Shown here piece after piece: positions 1-10,289 of a stretch of 64,000 nucleotides of DNA (its first letter is position 1; every line of letters starts with the position of its first letter). The DNA is from Ceratobasidium sp. AG-K (taxonomy: Eukaryota; Basidiomycota; Agaricomycetes; Cantharellales; Ceratobasidiaceae). The position numbers were made by a program, and so were the translations under genes. Under the pieces are notes generated by a model. The model worked only from the letters and a program-made list of their open reading frames with translations. It did no database searches and was not told the origin of the DNA. Location: positions 1,674,001-1,738,000 of the forward strand of contig JAWNGF010000012.1 of assembly GCA_037039685.1 (NCBI GenBank). The letters are read 5' to 3'.

Positions 1-983
<983 letters not shown>

Positions 984-1086
984 TCAATTCTCACTCATTT
1001 CAGTTTGTACATGCGCATAGTAAATATCTTGGTTTCAAGCAATGGTGACTTTGGTCTTGTAAAATGCGACATGACTGGATAAAATG

Positions 1087-1565
1087 TCAGATCGTAACAG
1101 CCTGGCAAAGCCCGTGTTCAACGTACTCTTTGATATTCGCGGCCTCGTCTTTGGGAGTAGGGTAGTACCTAATAAGGGTCAGCACGGACACGGAGCTCCG
1201 ATCGATCTCCTGTGACTCACCATGCTGCGTCAGTCAATGTCTTGCCATCGACCTCGATGGTGTAGTACGATGCTTCGCCCTTCCAGCCACACGTCCTGTA
1301 GAGGCGTTTGTGAGAAACTTGTGCCCACATAATCTATACCTACGTGTGGGTGTTTGAATCCTTAAAGTGAGTTCGTTTGATCGAGTCCGGGGGGAAGTAA
1401 TGGTTCCCTAGGGACAAATGAGATTGAAAACTTCCATCGGATAAGGAGTTACCTTCAACAATGACGGTTTTGTCGCTTTCAGCAATGACGGTACTGCAAA
1501 GAGTTTCAGTCCCCTGATTAGAAGTTGGCAGTCAAGACCTACTTTCCGACCTTGACTTGTGGCAT
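1087..1565 (-). CDS. DUF427 domain protein
   Basis: A complete small gene of unknown molecular function. Five exons read on the minus strand: 1565-1543, 1493-1453, 1407-1344, 1295-1221 and 1168-1087 (TGA), giving 94 residues. The translation starts MPQVKVGNTVIAESDKTVIV and has the DUF427 (NTP_transf_9) hallmarks: GNHYFPPDSI, THTTCGWKGEASYY, and DAAWYYPTPKDEAANIKEYV near the end. This length is normal for single-domain fungal members. All introns are 45-55 nt and obey GT-AG. It is convergent with the helicase (about 100 bp between stops) and divergent from the carrier, with which it shares a roughly 255-bp promoter interval (1566-1821). The fold is known in the family; a biochemical role is not. 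Confidence 0.88.
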
Positions 1566-1821
1566 GATGATTGATCTACGAAGTGTGAATGGGGCGTTTC
1601 TGTTGAAATACAACATTACTGGTCTCAGCACGTGAAGTCCGCGCTTCCGAATTCCAGGGAAACCGATGATGACACAGCACATCCTCCACAGCATCTCAAC
1701 CAAGACTGGGTCTGTCGCTTGAGCTCGGGACTGTGTTTCCTGGCGATTTAAACCCCTTGCCTTTCTGAGACTTGTACTATACCTATCCGAGTCCAGCCCC
1801 CGCCGTGGTGGGGCAAGGATA

Positions 1822-3102
1822 ATGCAATCTGCGTCCAAATGGCACAAACCGATGGTAGCAAACTCGATCCTCGCCGGAGCTGGAGCTGGTCTGCAATAGT
1901 TTCTCATTTATGTTTATCCGAGTCTCACCAAGGAAGCAGGTCTTGTCAGCAGCGTCGTGACCTGCCCGCTCGACGTCATCAAAACAAAGCTACAGGCTCA
2001 GAGTGTTGCTCACGGCGGTCATGGCTATCTGGGTATCCGAGGTATGTGGATACGGTAATGAAATCCTTCCGTTAACGCCTTTCAAAGATACCGTTGCTTG
2101 GATTCTCAAGAACCAAGGGCTTCGTGGTCTCTACCGCGGCCTCGGTCCGACAATCTTGGGATATATCTGCCAACGTGGGCCATCTACTTTTCGGTGTACG
2201 ACGAGGTCAAAAAGCGGCTCGGAGACAACGAATACCACGATCCTTCTATGCCAGGTTAGTTCCTTCGCATTTTGTCGTTTGAACCGAACGTGTCGAACAT
2301 TGCATAGACCATCCGTTGGAGAGGAAGAAAGCCTGGGCCACACATATCATTGCCGCTATGACCGCGGGCGCTTCGGGAACTATTGCGACAAGTCCGCTTT
2401 GGGTTATCAAAACACGCTTCATGGTGCGACGGCATTTCCATGCATTCGTCTACCATGTGAATTCACATATCACAGACTCAACCGGCGGACGAATCCCCGT
2501 ACCGACACACTTGGGATGCATTTCGAACCATTTACCGCACCGAGGGGTGGCGAGCGTTCTATCGTGGGCTATTACCGAGCCTATTGGGTGTAACTCACGT
2601 CGCGGTGCAATTCCCACTGTACGAACAATTGAAGCACTGGTTTGGTACGTAATGTATAACTCGAGATCCTCAACCCGAATCTCGGCTTTATGCTCATCCT
2701 TGGAACAGCCGATAGGTCAGGGGTGTCGACCGTGCAACTGTCATCTGGCACCATCCTGCTATGCTCGGCATTGTCCAAGATGACAGCTTCAATCGCGACC
2801 TATCCTCACGAGGTTATCCGAACGCGTCTCCAAATTCAACGGAATCCCCAGAGTGGCGCGCTGACGGACACCCGTACATACCGAGGGTTTATCCATACCA
2901 CTGCCCGTGTGGTTCGTCGAGAAGGTTGGAAGGGGCTTTATAAAGGTTTATCAATAAATCTGGTGCGAACTGTGCCGAATAGTGCTGTCACCCTGGTAAC
3001 GTACGATTGCCCTTTGGGTTTTGAGGCATGAGCTCCTACTTACCAATACACGCTGTTAGATACGAGTTGCTTATGCGCCAGCTATCCTCCCCCCGGGGCT
3101 AA
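1822..3102 (+). CDS. Mitochondrial carrier (SLC25), NAD+/pyrimidine nucleotide type, with a frameshift
   Basis: An inner-membrane solute carrier. Seven exons can be read: 1822-1888, 1940-2041, 2088-2254, 2308-2423, 2476-2644, 2709-3000 and 3060-3102 (TAA). Three carrier repeats show their signatures: CPLDVIKTKLQAQ, SPLWVIKTRFM (the P-[IL]-W form) and YPHEVIRTRLQIQ, each followed by a G-[LW]-x-x-[FL]-Y-[KR]-G motif. The P-L-W-V-I-K-T-R signature and RTIYRTEGWRAFYRGLLPSL resemble the Yia6/Ndt1 NAD+ carriers and Rim2 nucleotide carriers; substrate is an inference. The reading frame breaks near 2165: GLGPTILGY must be joined to LPTWAIYFSVYDEV in another frame, equivalent to a 2-nt gain (AT in a TATAT run). 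This could be a real lesion or an assembly error. The ATG at 1822 is used because it is the first in frame; 1852 is an alternative. Confidence 0.85.
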
Positions 3103-3995
3103 TTGTTGTCAATCAATCACAATTTCTCGTAATTTTTGTCTTTGATCAACGAAGCGCGCAAGCTTCAGCACAAGTACGAAGACTAGCATCATGATATACT
3201 ACATTGTCTGCTAATTTTGTGGTGCAACGGGGCATGCCGTACTGGATAGGATACGTGGTGTGCCTTGTAAGCCGATGTACGGAAGGAGTGGAAGAGACAT
3301 TTAGATATGTCTGGTTGCTGACAAAGCGAATTAACAATAAGTCCCCGGAATCGGCGGAGCGGTGGAAATACGTTAGGAAAAACTATGATGGCAAATTTGC
3401 CCCTCAGTGCCATACCAGGAGAGTAACAAGGCATTACACGACCTTGGTGCCAATAATCGCAAATTTACTCCATTTACCCGGGGCAAACTGGGAAAATTGG
3501 GGTAAACTTCAGTAAACAACAAGGTGGGGGGGAGGGATCAAAAATTAGGAAAACAGGAAAATACAGGCAAATAATAGCAATTTGCCCCCAGGGTTTTCTA
3601 TGATGCTGGTTTCAACAAGGCTCTGAAAAAATTGAATGATGCTGTGGACACTACAACACTTCTCCTTTCAGATAATCTTGCAACACTTTCCTTATGGTTG
3701 AGCCTTGGTTATACAGATGCTCAAGCATATCAGCCTTTGCCATCATTTTAGGTGCAATGTCAATGATAAGGGAATGATATTTTCATGACCATATTTGTCT
3801 GGGAATAATTTAATAGCAGTTTCTATCTTTTTCCAGAACACTTTCCTTTTTTAGTATATCTTATACCATGTTCTAGATTCTGTCATGTGATCCATTTCTC
3901 TTTCAATTTGATATTACATTTGGTCACATATTGGATATTGGAATGTTCTGGAATGATGTTCATGTACATTTTGACTGTGCTTCCACATGCATATA
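3103..3995. other. Gene-free interval at the host/transposon boundary
   Basis: No protein family is recognisable here. Up to about 3.2 kb the DNA keeps host-like CpG content. From about 3.5 kb it becomes A/T-rich and CpG-poor. A 103-codon open frame at 3204-3515 shows no motif. The right end abuts the TA target of the Tc1-like transposon. Confidence 0.6.
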
Positions 3996-4225
3996 CACCT
4001 GTGCTCAAAAAGATTGCATCATGTGCAACTTCTTGCCCACTATCCCAGTTTCTTGCAACCAAGGAGGAACTGTACTTAGGTTTAATAGTAAATATTGTAG
4101 CTACATGTTGGTTGATTATGCATACAATATATTGTGACAATGTGCACACTTTCAGGCTTGTTGCACAAGGTAGAAGATATGATGGTGATGCAATCTTTTT
4201 GATCATACATGATATGAGGCTGCCT
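3996..4225 (+). repeat. Left terminal inverted repeat of the Tc1-like element
   Basis: Pairs with 5391-5620 over about 230 bp with a handful of mismatches. A motif TCAAAAAGATTGCATC lies at the outer end (about 4005-4020) and recurs inverted at the inner end (about 4187-4203), so the repeat is itself roughly palindromic at its ends. These are likely transposase-binding sites (inference from Tc1/IR-DR elements). Confidence 0.85.
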
Positions 4226-4298
4226 TGCCAACTCAATGTGCTTGTAGCCCCATAACCACTTTGACACCCCAAGTCTAAAATTTGATATCCTGACCCTA

Positions 4299-5323
4299 AT
4301 GGCATGGAACTACTCCCCAGCAACAAGAGCACAGGTTCTCATCCTCAAAAAATTGGTTTATCAAACCAAGAGGCTGCAAAAGTGCTTGGGAATATCCATT
4401 GCACCACTGTTGGCCATATTGCCAAAAGATATGCCAGTGGACATCCAGTGACAGAGAGGGCACCCCAACCTGGTTGCCCACAAAAACTAAACCCAAGTGA
4501 TGTCCAATATGCTGCCTTATCAATGGCTTGGGCCAAGCCACTCAATGCTGCAGCCATCCAACAGCAATATTTCCCCAATGTCTCCCAACCCACCCTTCAC
4601 TGTTACCTCCAGGCACTTGGATTATGATTGTATCACAGGCGCAAAGTACCCCTGCTAGAAACCCAACATCAGAAAGCACACATGGCTTGGTGTTGCAAGC
4701 AGCTGTTTTGGTCCCAGACCAAGTGGGACAACCTTGTATTTTCAGATTAGACAAGGATTGAGCTGTTTGGGCCAGATGGGTCTGCATACTATTGGTGGTG
4801 GCCAAAAGACTCTTGCTATGACCCACAATACACCAAAAAGACAGTCAGTCATGGAGGAGGGGGAATTCTTGTCAGGGGGTGTATCCTCTGTGAGGGTGTT
4901 GGTCAAGTGTCCCTTATTGAGGGCTGGATGAATGCCCTGGTATATGTTGAAGTCCTTTGTTCAGGATTCCTGGGGACCTTGGCTGACCAAAAACTTTCCC
5001 CATTTGATATTATCTTCCAGCATGACCAAGATCCAATGCATATGGCTTGGCTGACACAACAGTGGCTGACTGAAACTGGGGTCAATGTTATCCCATGGCC
5101 ATCAAAAAGGCCCAATCTCAACCTCATTGAGCATGTATAGGTGCATCTGAAGCAGCAAGTTCACACCCATGAGCCTGCTCCTCAGAATTGTTGTGAATTA
5201 TGGGAGGTTGTGCAACAAGAGTGGAAATCAATTACCCCCAAGTTTATTGATAGTTTGTACAACTCCATGCCCTGTCATGTGCAAGCTGTATATGTAGCAA
5301 AGGGAGGAAATACTTGCTATTAA
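4299..5323 (+). pseudogene. Tc1-like DD34E transposase (broken)
   Basis: Encodes, in pieces, a DDE transposase. The N-terminus has a helix-turn-helix region (IGLSNQEAAKVLG, TTVGHIAKRY), reached only after a frameshift in an A-run near 4350 from the likely start at 4299. The catalytic core has the first Asp region (NLVFSD followed directly by TAG), the second in FQHDQDPMH, and the Glu in LNLIEHV. Counting from the first Asp of HDQD to that Glu gives 34 residues between them, the DD34E spacing of Tc1. Several lesions are visible: a stop after the HTH part (4625-4627), TAG in place of the residue after FSD, and TAG after IEHV (Trp in the family). The open tail ends at 5323. Clearly non-functional as it stands. 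Confidence 0.85.
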
Positions 5324-5390
5324 CCATTTATATGTTTTACTCTATCAAATCTATCAATTTTTTGCATTCTTTTGAACTGTTGAGTTAGTG

Positions 5391-5620
5391 AGGCAACCTC
5401 AAATCATGTGTGATCAAAAAGATTGCATCACTGTCATATCTTCTACCTTGTGCAACTAGCCTGAAAGTGCACACATTGTCACAATATATTGTATGCATAA
5501 TCAACCAACATGCAGCTACAATATTTACTATTAAACCTAAGTACAGTTCCACCTTGGTTGCAAGAAACTGGGATAGTGGGCAAGAAGTTGCATGTGATGC
5601 AATCTTTTTGAGTGCAAGTG
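5391..5620 (-). repeat. Right terminal inverted repeat of the Tc1-like element
   Basis: Inverted partner of 3996-4225. It also carries the TCAAAAAGATTGCATC motif at both ends, in opposite orientations (about 5412-5427 and 5598-5613). Confidence 0.85.
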
Positions 5621-5625
5621 TATAT

Positions 5626-6632
5626 TGTGACATACAGCTCCCCCATGGACTCTGTCTTGTGTCTATTGCCTGTTTGTTTCCTGTGTTCTCCTTTCCCTTT
5701 GTTGTGTGTTCCCTTGTTCTGTTTCCTCTGTCCTTGTGCAGCCCTATGCTGCTTCTCTTTTCTTTTGTCTTATGACTCCTTTTCTTGGCATGTCATGTTC
5801 CTTTATAGGAACTGACTCATAGAGCACTCTGATTGGTTAACTTGTATGAATTGTTTTCTTGGTGTTTGTATGACTCATTGTCACAAGCCTTGCTCCTGAC
5901 AATGGTCTGTGTCCTGCACCTTCAGCACTTGCTGGCTGCCTTTGTTGTTCTGTTTGTGGTTTTCCCCCTGTTCTGTGCTTGTTGGCTGCCACATAGTTAT
6001 TTTGTTGTTTACTACTTTGTTGTTGCTTCTCTCGCTTAGCCCTTTGTACACATGGATTATGGGCATGTATTCTCCAGTCTATGATGTTTCTGGAGCGCTG
6101 CACATTGATCCCCATGTGCTATGCACTCTTCTTGTTCTGATGTTCCTTTCATGCTCCTTTTGGACTGTTGTGCTTTCCCCATGTAGATAGCGCTTCCTTT
6201 CTTCTGTTTGCTATAAGAGATGCAAGGGAAATTGTCTTGGAATCCCCAGAACAATTTACCTTGTTGTTTACCCACTCTACTTTGCCCTGAGGAGGTTATC
6301 CAACATCTTTTGGAGCCTCTCAGTGATTCTCAGGCCCTAAGAGCCACTCATCAGTCTCAGACAACCCTTCTCTGAGCAGGTTGTGACACTCATGCCTTTG
6401 TCTGAACATATATGGAGGCAACAACAAGCATGGTATCACCATCTTGTTTTGCCTTGTCATTTCCCCAACAAACAGCCCCTCACTGGTTTCCCTCAGGGTT
6501 ATCTTGGATCCTCAGGTATTAGTGCTGTTCACAGTCTACAGTCAACAGTCTCTTGGGTGCCAAGTCTCTTTGAGTCTTGACTTGTGCACATATAGTTTCA
6601 GTTAGCAACCATCATAGTGTTGGGTTGTGACA
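5626..6632 (+). repeat. 5' LTR of decayed gypsy element E, interrupted by a solo LTR
   Basis: Begins TGTGACATACAG and ends GGTTGTGACA, so it has TG...CA ends. Removing the family-B solo LTR (5879-6388) and one copy of its target duplication restores an LTR of about 490 bp. It has TGACTC-type sites at 5773, 5813 and 5871, an ATATAT box near 6407, and ATCTTGTTTTGC at 6441-6452. That last motif is exactly complementary to the primer site just downstream of the LTR. It starts only five bases after the Tc1-like element. Confidence 0.75.
5879..6388 (+). repeat. Solo LTR, family B, with perfect TSD ctcat
   Basis: A complete 510-bp LTR (TGTCACAAGCC...GGTTGTGACA). It is flanked by ctcat on both sides (5874-5878 and 6389-6393). 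It sits inside the E-element LTR, so it is younger than E. It was probably formed by LTR-LTR recombination of a full-length family-B insertion. Confidence 0.92.
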
Positions 6633-6634
6633 TT

Positions 6635-6646
6635 GCAAAACAAGAT
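6635..6646 (+). promoter_or_regulatory. Self-complementary primer-binding site of element E
   Basis: GCAAAACAAGAT starts 2 nt after the LTR end. It is the exact reverse complement of ATCTTGTTTTGC (6441-6452), which lies about 35 nt downstream of the LTR TATA box. This is the arrangement used for Tf1-type self-priming of reverse transcription. Confidence 0.7.
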
Positions 6647-6956
6647 TATTCCATGTGGAAACAGTCAATAGTCATCATAGCACCCTCAAAGGTCTCATGG
6701 CAAGTTGGGCAACCACTAGTTTTTGTGTTCCCATGCACTCAGGAACTGCATCAAATTTTTGAACCCTATTTTTTTGGCAATTGATATCTACTCAACATCA
6801 GGTTCATCCAAAGAATAGTACTACAAAGGCAAATCCATGGCTTTGCAAGAATCAAGAAGGAATCCATCCTGAATGGCCCAGCCAAAGGAAGGATGGACCA
6901 ATTGCTTAAGACCAAGGGAATGAACTACAAGATCCAATCCAGCAGCAACTCCAGCC

Positions 6957-8205
6957 ATGGGATCAATTAACCTTCCAGAACTCACAATGGTGGATTTGGC
7001 AGGATCAGGACCAGGACAAATAGAAGACAAAACACTGGAACAAGTTGTGGGCATCCCAATAGCTCAACAAACCATCAGTACATTAAACAAAATGCAAGAA
7101 GTTTTCAACAACACAATGGCTCACTTGGTACATGCACTCAAAGCATCATTCCTCCAAATTTGATGCATGAGGGAAACAGGAGAAGATGTGCAAACATTAC
7201 AAATAGGAGTATATCACCTTCAGGAAATAGGAGAAACAAAAAGCAACCTTTGAATGCAAACAGAAAAAATAGATAAGGTCCTAAATGTCATCAATGGGGC
7301 AGCAGAAGTACTAGAACCAAAAGAAGAGGAATACACTGGGCAACAAAGCAAATTTGGGGGTGAATCAACAACCCCTAGAGCACCAAGAATTGCAATTCCT
7401 CCTCCACAAACCCCAAGGCAAAAAGCAACCTTCACATTTGAGGGATATCAGTACCCAGACTCCAAACAGGAAAGAATCAGGACAGGAGATGAAGGGTCAG
7501 GATGATCAGCAAGAACAATTAGATTGAAAAGGGAAAACTTGGCAAAGAAAGAAGAGAAGAAGAAACCAAGCACAAATTGAAGCAATAATTTCAGGATCTA
7601 TGCAGACATAGGAGACAACATTACAGAGAGCAAGGATCATTCCACAATAGTCAAGAAGCCAGATGCATATAATGGAAAAAGAGGAACAGAAGCTGAATGT
7701 TTCATCACTCTGATGGAAACATGCTTCAATGTCCATGGAAAAGTCTTCAATAAGTATCAAAAGAAGATCACAACCTTCTTTAGCAATATGGAACATGAGG
7801 AAGCAAGGGTATGGGTGTTCAACCACCCTGAAAGGATCAACCAAAATCCTGTATATACCAAAGACACAGATGCAATCTACTCTTGGTCAAATATTGCAGA
7901 AGACTTCCTTCTCAACTTTAGTGACCCAATGGCAAAGGAACGGGCATCCAGGAAACTCATGATGATCCAGATAAAGGGGCACATTGATAATGCCCTTACT
8001 TCATACATCATGGAATTTAGAAGCCATAAAGCCCTCACCAATATTGGTGATGCAGCTTACAAAGAAACTTTCAAATGAGGGCTAGCTGCAGAACTACTAG
8101 CAGAACTAGCTTCCATGTCCCCAATGAGGGACAACATTGGCAATCTCAGCTTTGAAGGACTTGCAACAGGAACTATTAAAGTGGACCAAGCCCTGAAATT
8201 TTGAG
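6957..8205 (+). pseudogene. gag remnant of gypsy element E
   Basis: A decayed capsid gene spread over several frames. The clearest part is 7660-8205, which reads as KPDAYNGKRGTEAECFI, then METCFNVHGKVF, KITTFFSNMEHEEARVWVF, FLLNFSDPMAKERASRKL, YIMEFRSHKAL and KETFKxGLAAELL. This is the order of motifs in Retrotrans_gag domains. Stops and frame changes occur at 7163, 7505 and 8078. No zinc knuckle or pol follows before the sequence passes into the oppositely oriented D element, so everything downstream of the capsid domain is missing. Confidence 0.7.
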
Positions 8206-8334
8206 CACATAGCAGTATCTGCTTACCATGAAACAGCAGATTTTGGAATTGGCTACATTGTGCCAGAGTTTCACATTGTCTCTAGCTATCCACAAGAACA
8301 ATTGGCCACTTGAAGGTCTTGATTAGTACCTTCT
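8206..8334. other. Short unassigned spacer between elements E and D
   Basis: About 130 bp with no coding or repeat similarity that I can see. The 5-bp flanks of the D LTR (left cttct, right tcgcc) do not match. That is expected if the right flank is internal D sequence. Confidence 0.4.
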
Positions 8335-8832
8335 TGTGGCAACCTGCTAATGCCTATGGTTGACAACTGCTCATGGCCTTTGAGAAGTGGGAACAATATG
8401 TGATAAGTCTTCTAAGACACTATCACTCAGGTGGATGAACGCTAGTCTTGTCAGTACAAGTCACTAGCTCCTAAGTCCAAGTGGCTGCACTAAAGGCTAA
8501 GTAGCCAAGTGCCTCTGATCACACTGCAGGGAGAGTTTACAAGGCAAAGCAAGCTGGGGATGACCATGCTTGCAAGCCAGTATATATACTCAGAAAACAG
8601 GTGAGTCAAAGTAAATACATGAGTCACATGTCTGAGTCAAAGTCTGAGTCATAAAGGGGGCTGCACAGGCCAGCCAATAGAAAACAGCATGAGTCATATG
8701 ACTCATGGTGATACATCATCCATACACCTTACTAAACAAGGGAGAGGGCTCAACAAAGGGAAAGGGTGCTTAAGGCACCAGTACAAGCCACAAGTCTGCA
8801 AACATAGACAGAGGGACGGACAGGTCATGACA
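8335..8832 (-). repeat. 3' LTR of minus-strand gypsy element D
   Basis: Read on the minus strand it runs TGTCATGACC...GGTTGCCACA, about 498 bp. It is preceded on that strand by a G-rich polypurine tract (8833-8845 on plus is tcgcccccccaca), which marks it as a 3' LTR. A TATATATA box lies at 8580-8588. Upstream of it (higher coordinates) are six TGA[GC]TCA heptamers: 8602, 8620, 8633, 8645, 8690 and 8699. Confidence 0.75.
8602..8705 (-). promoter_or_regulatory. Array of six TGASTCA (Gcn4/AP-1 type) sites in the D LTR
   Basis: Exact heptamers start at 8602, 8620, 8633, 8645, 8690 and 8699, all just upstream of the LTR TATA box. TGASTCA is the binding site of Gcn4/AP-1 bZIP factors. Six in about 104 bp suggests bZIP control of the promoter (inference). 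Confidence 0.7.
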
Positions 8833-8872
8833 TCGCCCCCCCACAAAGGCAAGTGTAGTGGAGTGCACTCGC

Positions 8873-9335
8873 CTATTTGCGGGTGACCCATTCCTTCAGC
8901 TCCAACCACCCAACACATTCCACCAGAGCGTGCATGTCCACCTCAAGGACCTTGTTCATTCTGTCCCACTTCTCCTGGTATAGGTGGTTGGGCTCTGCCA
9001 TTTCCTGTCTTGACCATTGTTCCTGCCTATGGTCAAGCCATTTGTTGAGCTGCTCAACACTCCATGACCCACATTGGACAAGGCAGTAGGCCTTGAGGAC
9101 ATTGGCATTGCATGGCATTTGGTCTGCTGGGGGGTGTGGCTCCATGTTGGCAATGGCATTGCCAACGTCAGCAATGAGGGCCTCAACATTTGCTCAGGCT
9201 CTATCCCAGGTAGCCTCCCATTCCCATTTGGTGTTGTCCCTGGCATTGGAACTTGGGGGAGCAGGGGGGACTTTGACGGCTTCCTTGTTGTTGTCTTCCA
9301 TAGGCTGTCCTGCCATCTTGACAAAGCCACTTCCA
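8873..9335 (-). pseudogene. ORF3-position gene of element D, Trp-rich C-terminus (broken)
   Basis: On the minus strand a decayed reading frame ends (TAG at 8873) about 30 bp before the polypurine tract and 3' LTR. This is the position taken by ORF3 in the intact family-A elements. The readable C-terminal part is Trp-rich: TKWEWEATWDRA (then a stop), ANVEALIADVGNAIANMEP, SWSVEQLNKWLDHRQEQW, YQEKWDRMNKVLEV, and GWLELKEWVTRK at the end. The family-A ORF3 tail is likewise built of Trp-anchored acidic/basic helices. I see no sequence identity strong enough to prove homology. The link rests on position and composition. The gene is cut at about 9335, where plus-strand family-B sequence begins. Confidence 0.5.
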
Positions 9336-9431
9336 AATGCAGGTCTGACACCTCCAAAACCCACATTCTTGCATCCCTTGCCTCACTCAAGCTCTCTAAA
9401 CACTTTAAACACTGCTACACTGCTGTCCATC

Positions 9432-10045
9432 ATGTCCATTCATTGTCCCCACAATGACACCCCCTATAACAGCTGGGCAAGCCTGGACACATATCTCCAC
9501 TACATTCCAGAAGGCTTCAAGAGCAAACTGGACACAGGCATCCCCTACTTGCGCTTTGTGCTAATTCCTCCTGCTACAAAGTGTGCCTGCTTGCACAAAG
9601 GTCCCAACCTACAATACAATGTGCGCTAAGGCTATTTGTACTACCTCAGCAGGGACAACCCACTTCCCTGTGCAGTGGTCCCTTCTAGCGCTTGCACCAT
9701 GTTATTGCATGCAATATCTGCAAGTTCCATGAGGTCATTGCTTGGCATCACTACCAAAACTGCCCCCCAGAGATCAAAGTATCCTTCTCCCAGTACATAG
9801 ACCACTTCTATGTGGGAAACAACAAGGAATTGCACATTTCTTTTGATCGTCTCAAGTTCAGAGAAGGTCCAGCGCTTAATCCACCCCTTCCCCAATACCC
9901 AGAGCCTGAACCACTTCCAGAGGAGCCTGTGGCAAGTTGCAGATGGTTTCCAGCGCCTCCAGTTGCTTCTGATTAGGGCAGTGATTTCCAAGTAGGCCAG
10001 CGCAAGCAGCAATGGTCCAATGACTCTGCCAATGGCCTATTTTAG
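9432..10045 (+). pseudogene. Family-B ORF3 (broken copy)
   Basis: Starts MSIHCPHNDTPYNSWASLDT and contains EGFKSKLDTGIPYLRFVLIP and KGPNLQYNVR followed by TAA (Tyr in other copies). A 1-nt loss then shifts the frame, and it continues into the region around SQYIDHFYVGNNKELHISFD and YPEPEPLPEEP. The terminal TAG (10043-10045) runs into a polypurine tract and an LTR. It is the same gene as in B1 (22841-23453). The function is unknown. About 90 bp of pol C-terminal sequence lies upstream, from about 9340. Confidence 0.7.
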
Positions 10046-10057
10046 GGGGGGGGGCAA
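10044..10057 (+). promoter_or_regulatory. Polypurine tract of a family-B copy
   Basis: A run of ten G following TTTA, then CAA, directly before the LTR start at 10058. This is the plus-strand primer position of LTR retrotransposons. Confidence 0.7.
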
Positions 10058-10289
10058 TGCCATGAGCAGCGCTCCTGACAATGGTCTATGTGCTGCGCCT
10101 TCATTGCTTGTTGACAGCCTTTGTTGTTGTGTTTGTTGTTTTCCCCCTGTTATGTGCTTGTTGGCTGCCAGATAGATGGTTTTATTGTTTACTCCTTTGT
10201 TACTGCTTCTCTCAGCTTAGCCTTTGTACACGTGGATCATTGGCATGTAATCTCCAGTCTGTGATTTTTCCGGAGCACTGTGCATTGCC
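10058..10289 (+). repeat. Truncated family-B 3' LTR
   Basis: Begins TGCCATGAGC (TGTCACAAGC in other copies) and matches the first ~230 bp of family-B LTRs up to ...GAGCACTGTGCATTG. It is then replaced abruptly by an unrelated gypsy pol fragment. Confidence 0.8.

Larger units (their letters stand above)
3996..5620 (+). mobile_element. Tc1/mariner-superfamily DNA transposon with 230-bp inverted repeats
   Basis: A cut-and-paste DNA transposon about 1.6 kb long. It is flanked on both sides by TA (3994-3995, 5621-5622), the target duplicated by Tc1/mariner elements. Two near-identical inverted repeats of about 230 bp bound a single decayed transposase gene. The ends read CACCTGTGCTCAAAAAG and, reverse complemented, CACTTGCACTCAAAAAG. 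The transposase is broken, so the copy is not autonomous, but its repeats remain well matched and could be acted on in trans. Confidence 0.85.

Noticed and set aside
3204..3515. 103-codon plus-strand frame near the host border
   Set aside because: No motif, no splice context, opposing open frames of similar length; probably chance.
5837..6115. Recurrent Lys/Gln-rich minus-strand frame (HADDPHVQRAKQEKQQQRSK type), also at 16926, 23503 and 25015
   Set aside because: It lies wholly inside family-B LTRs, antisense to the promoter, and recurs only because the LTR recurs. It is broken differently in each copy, with no domain.
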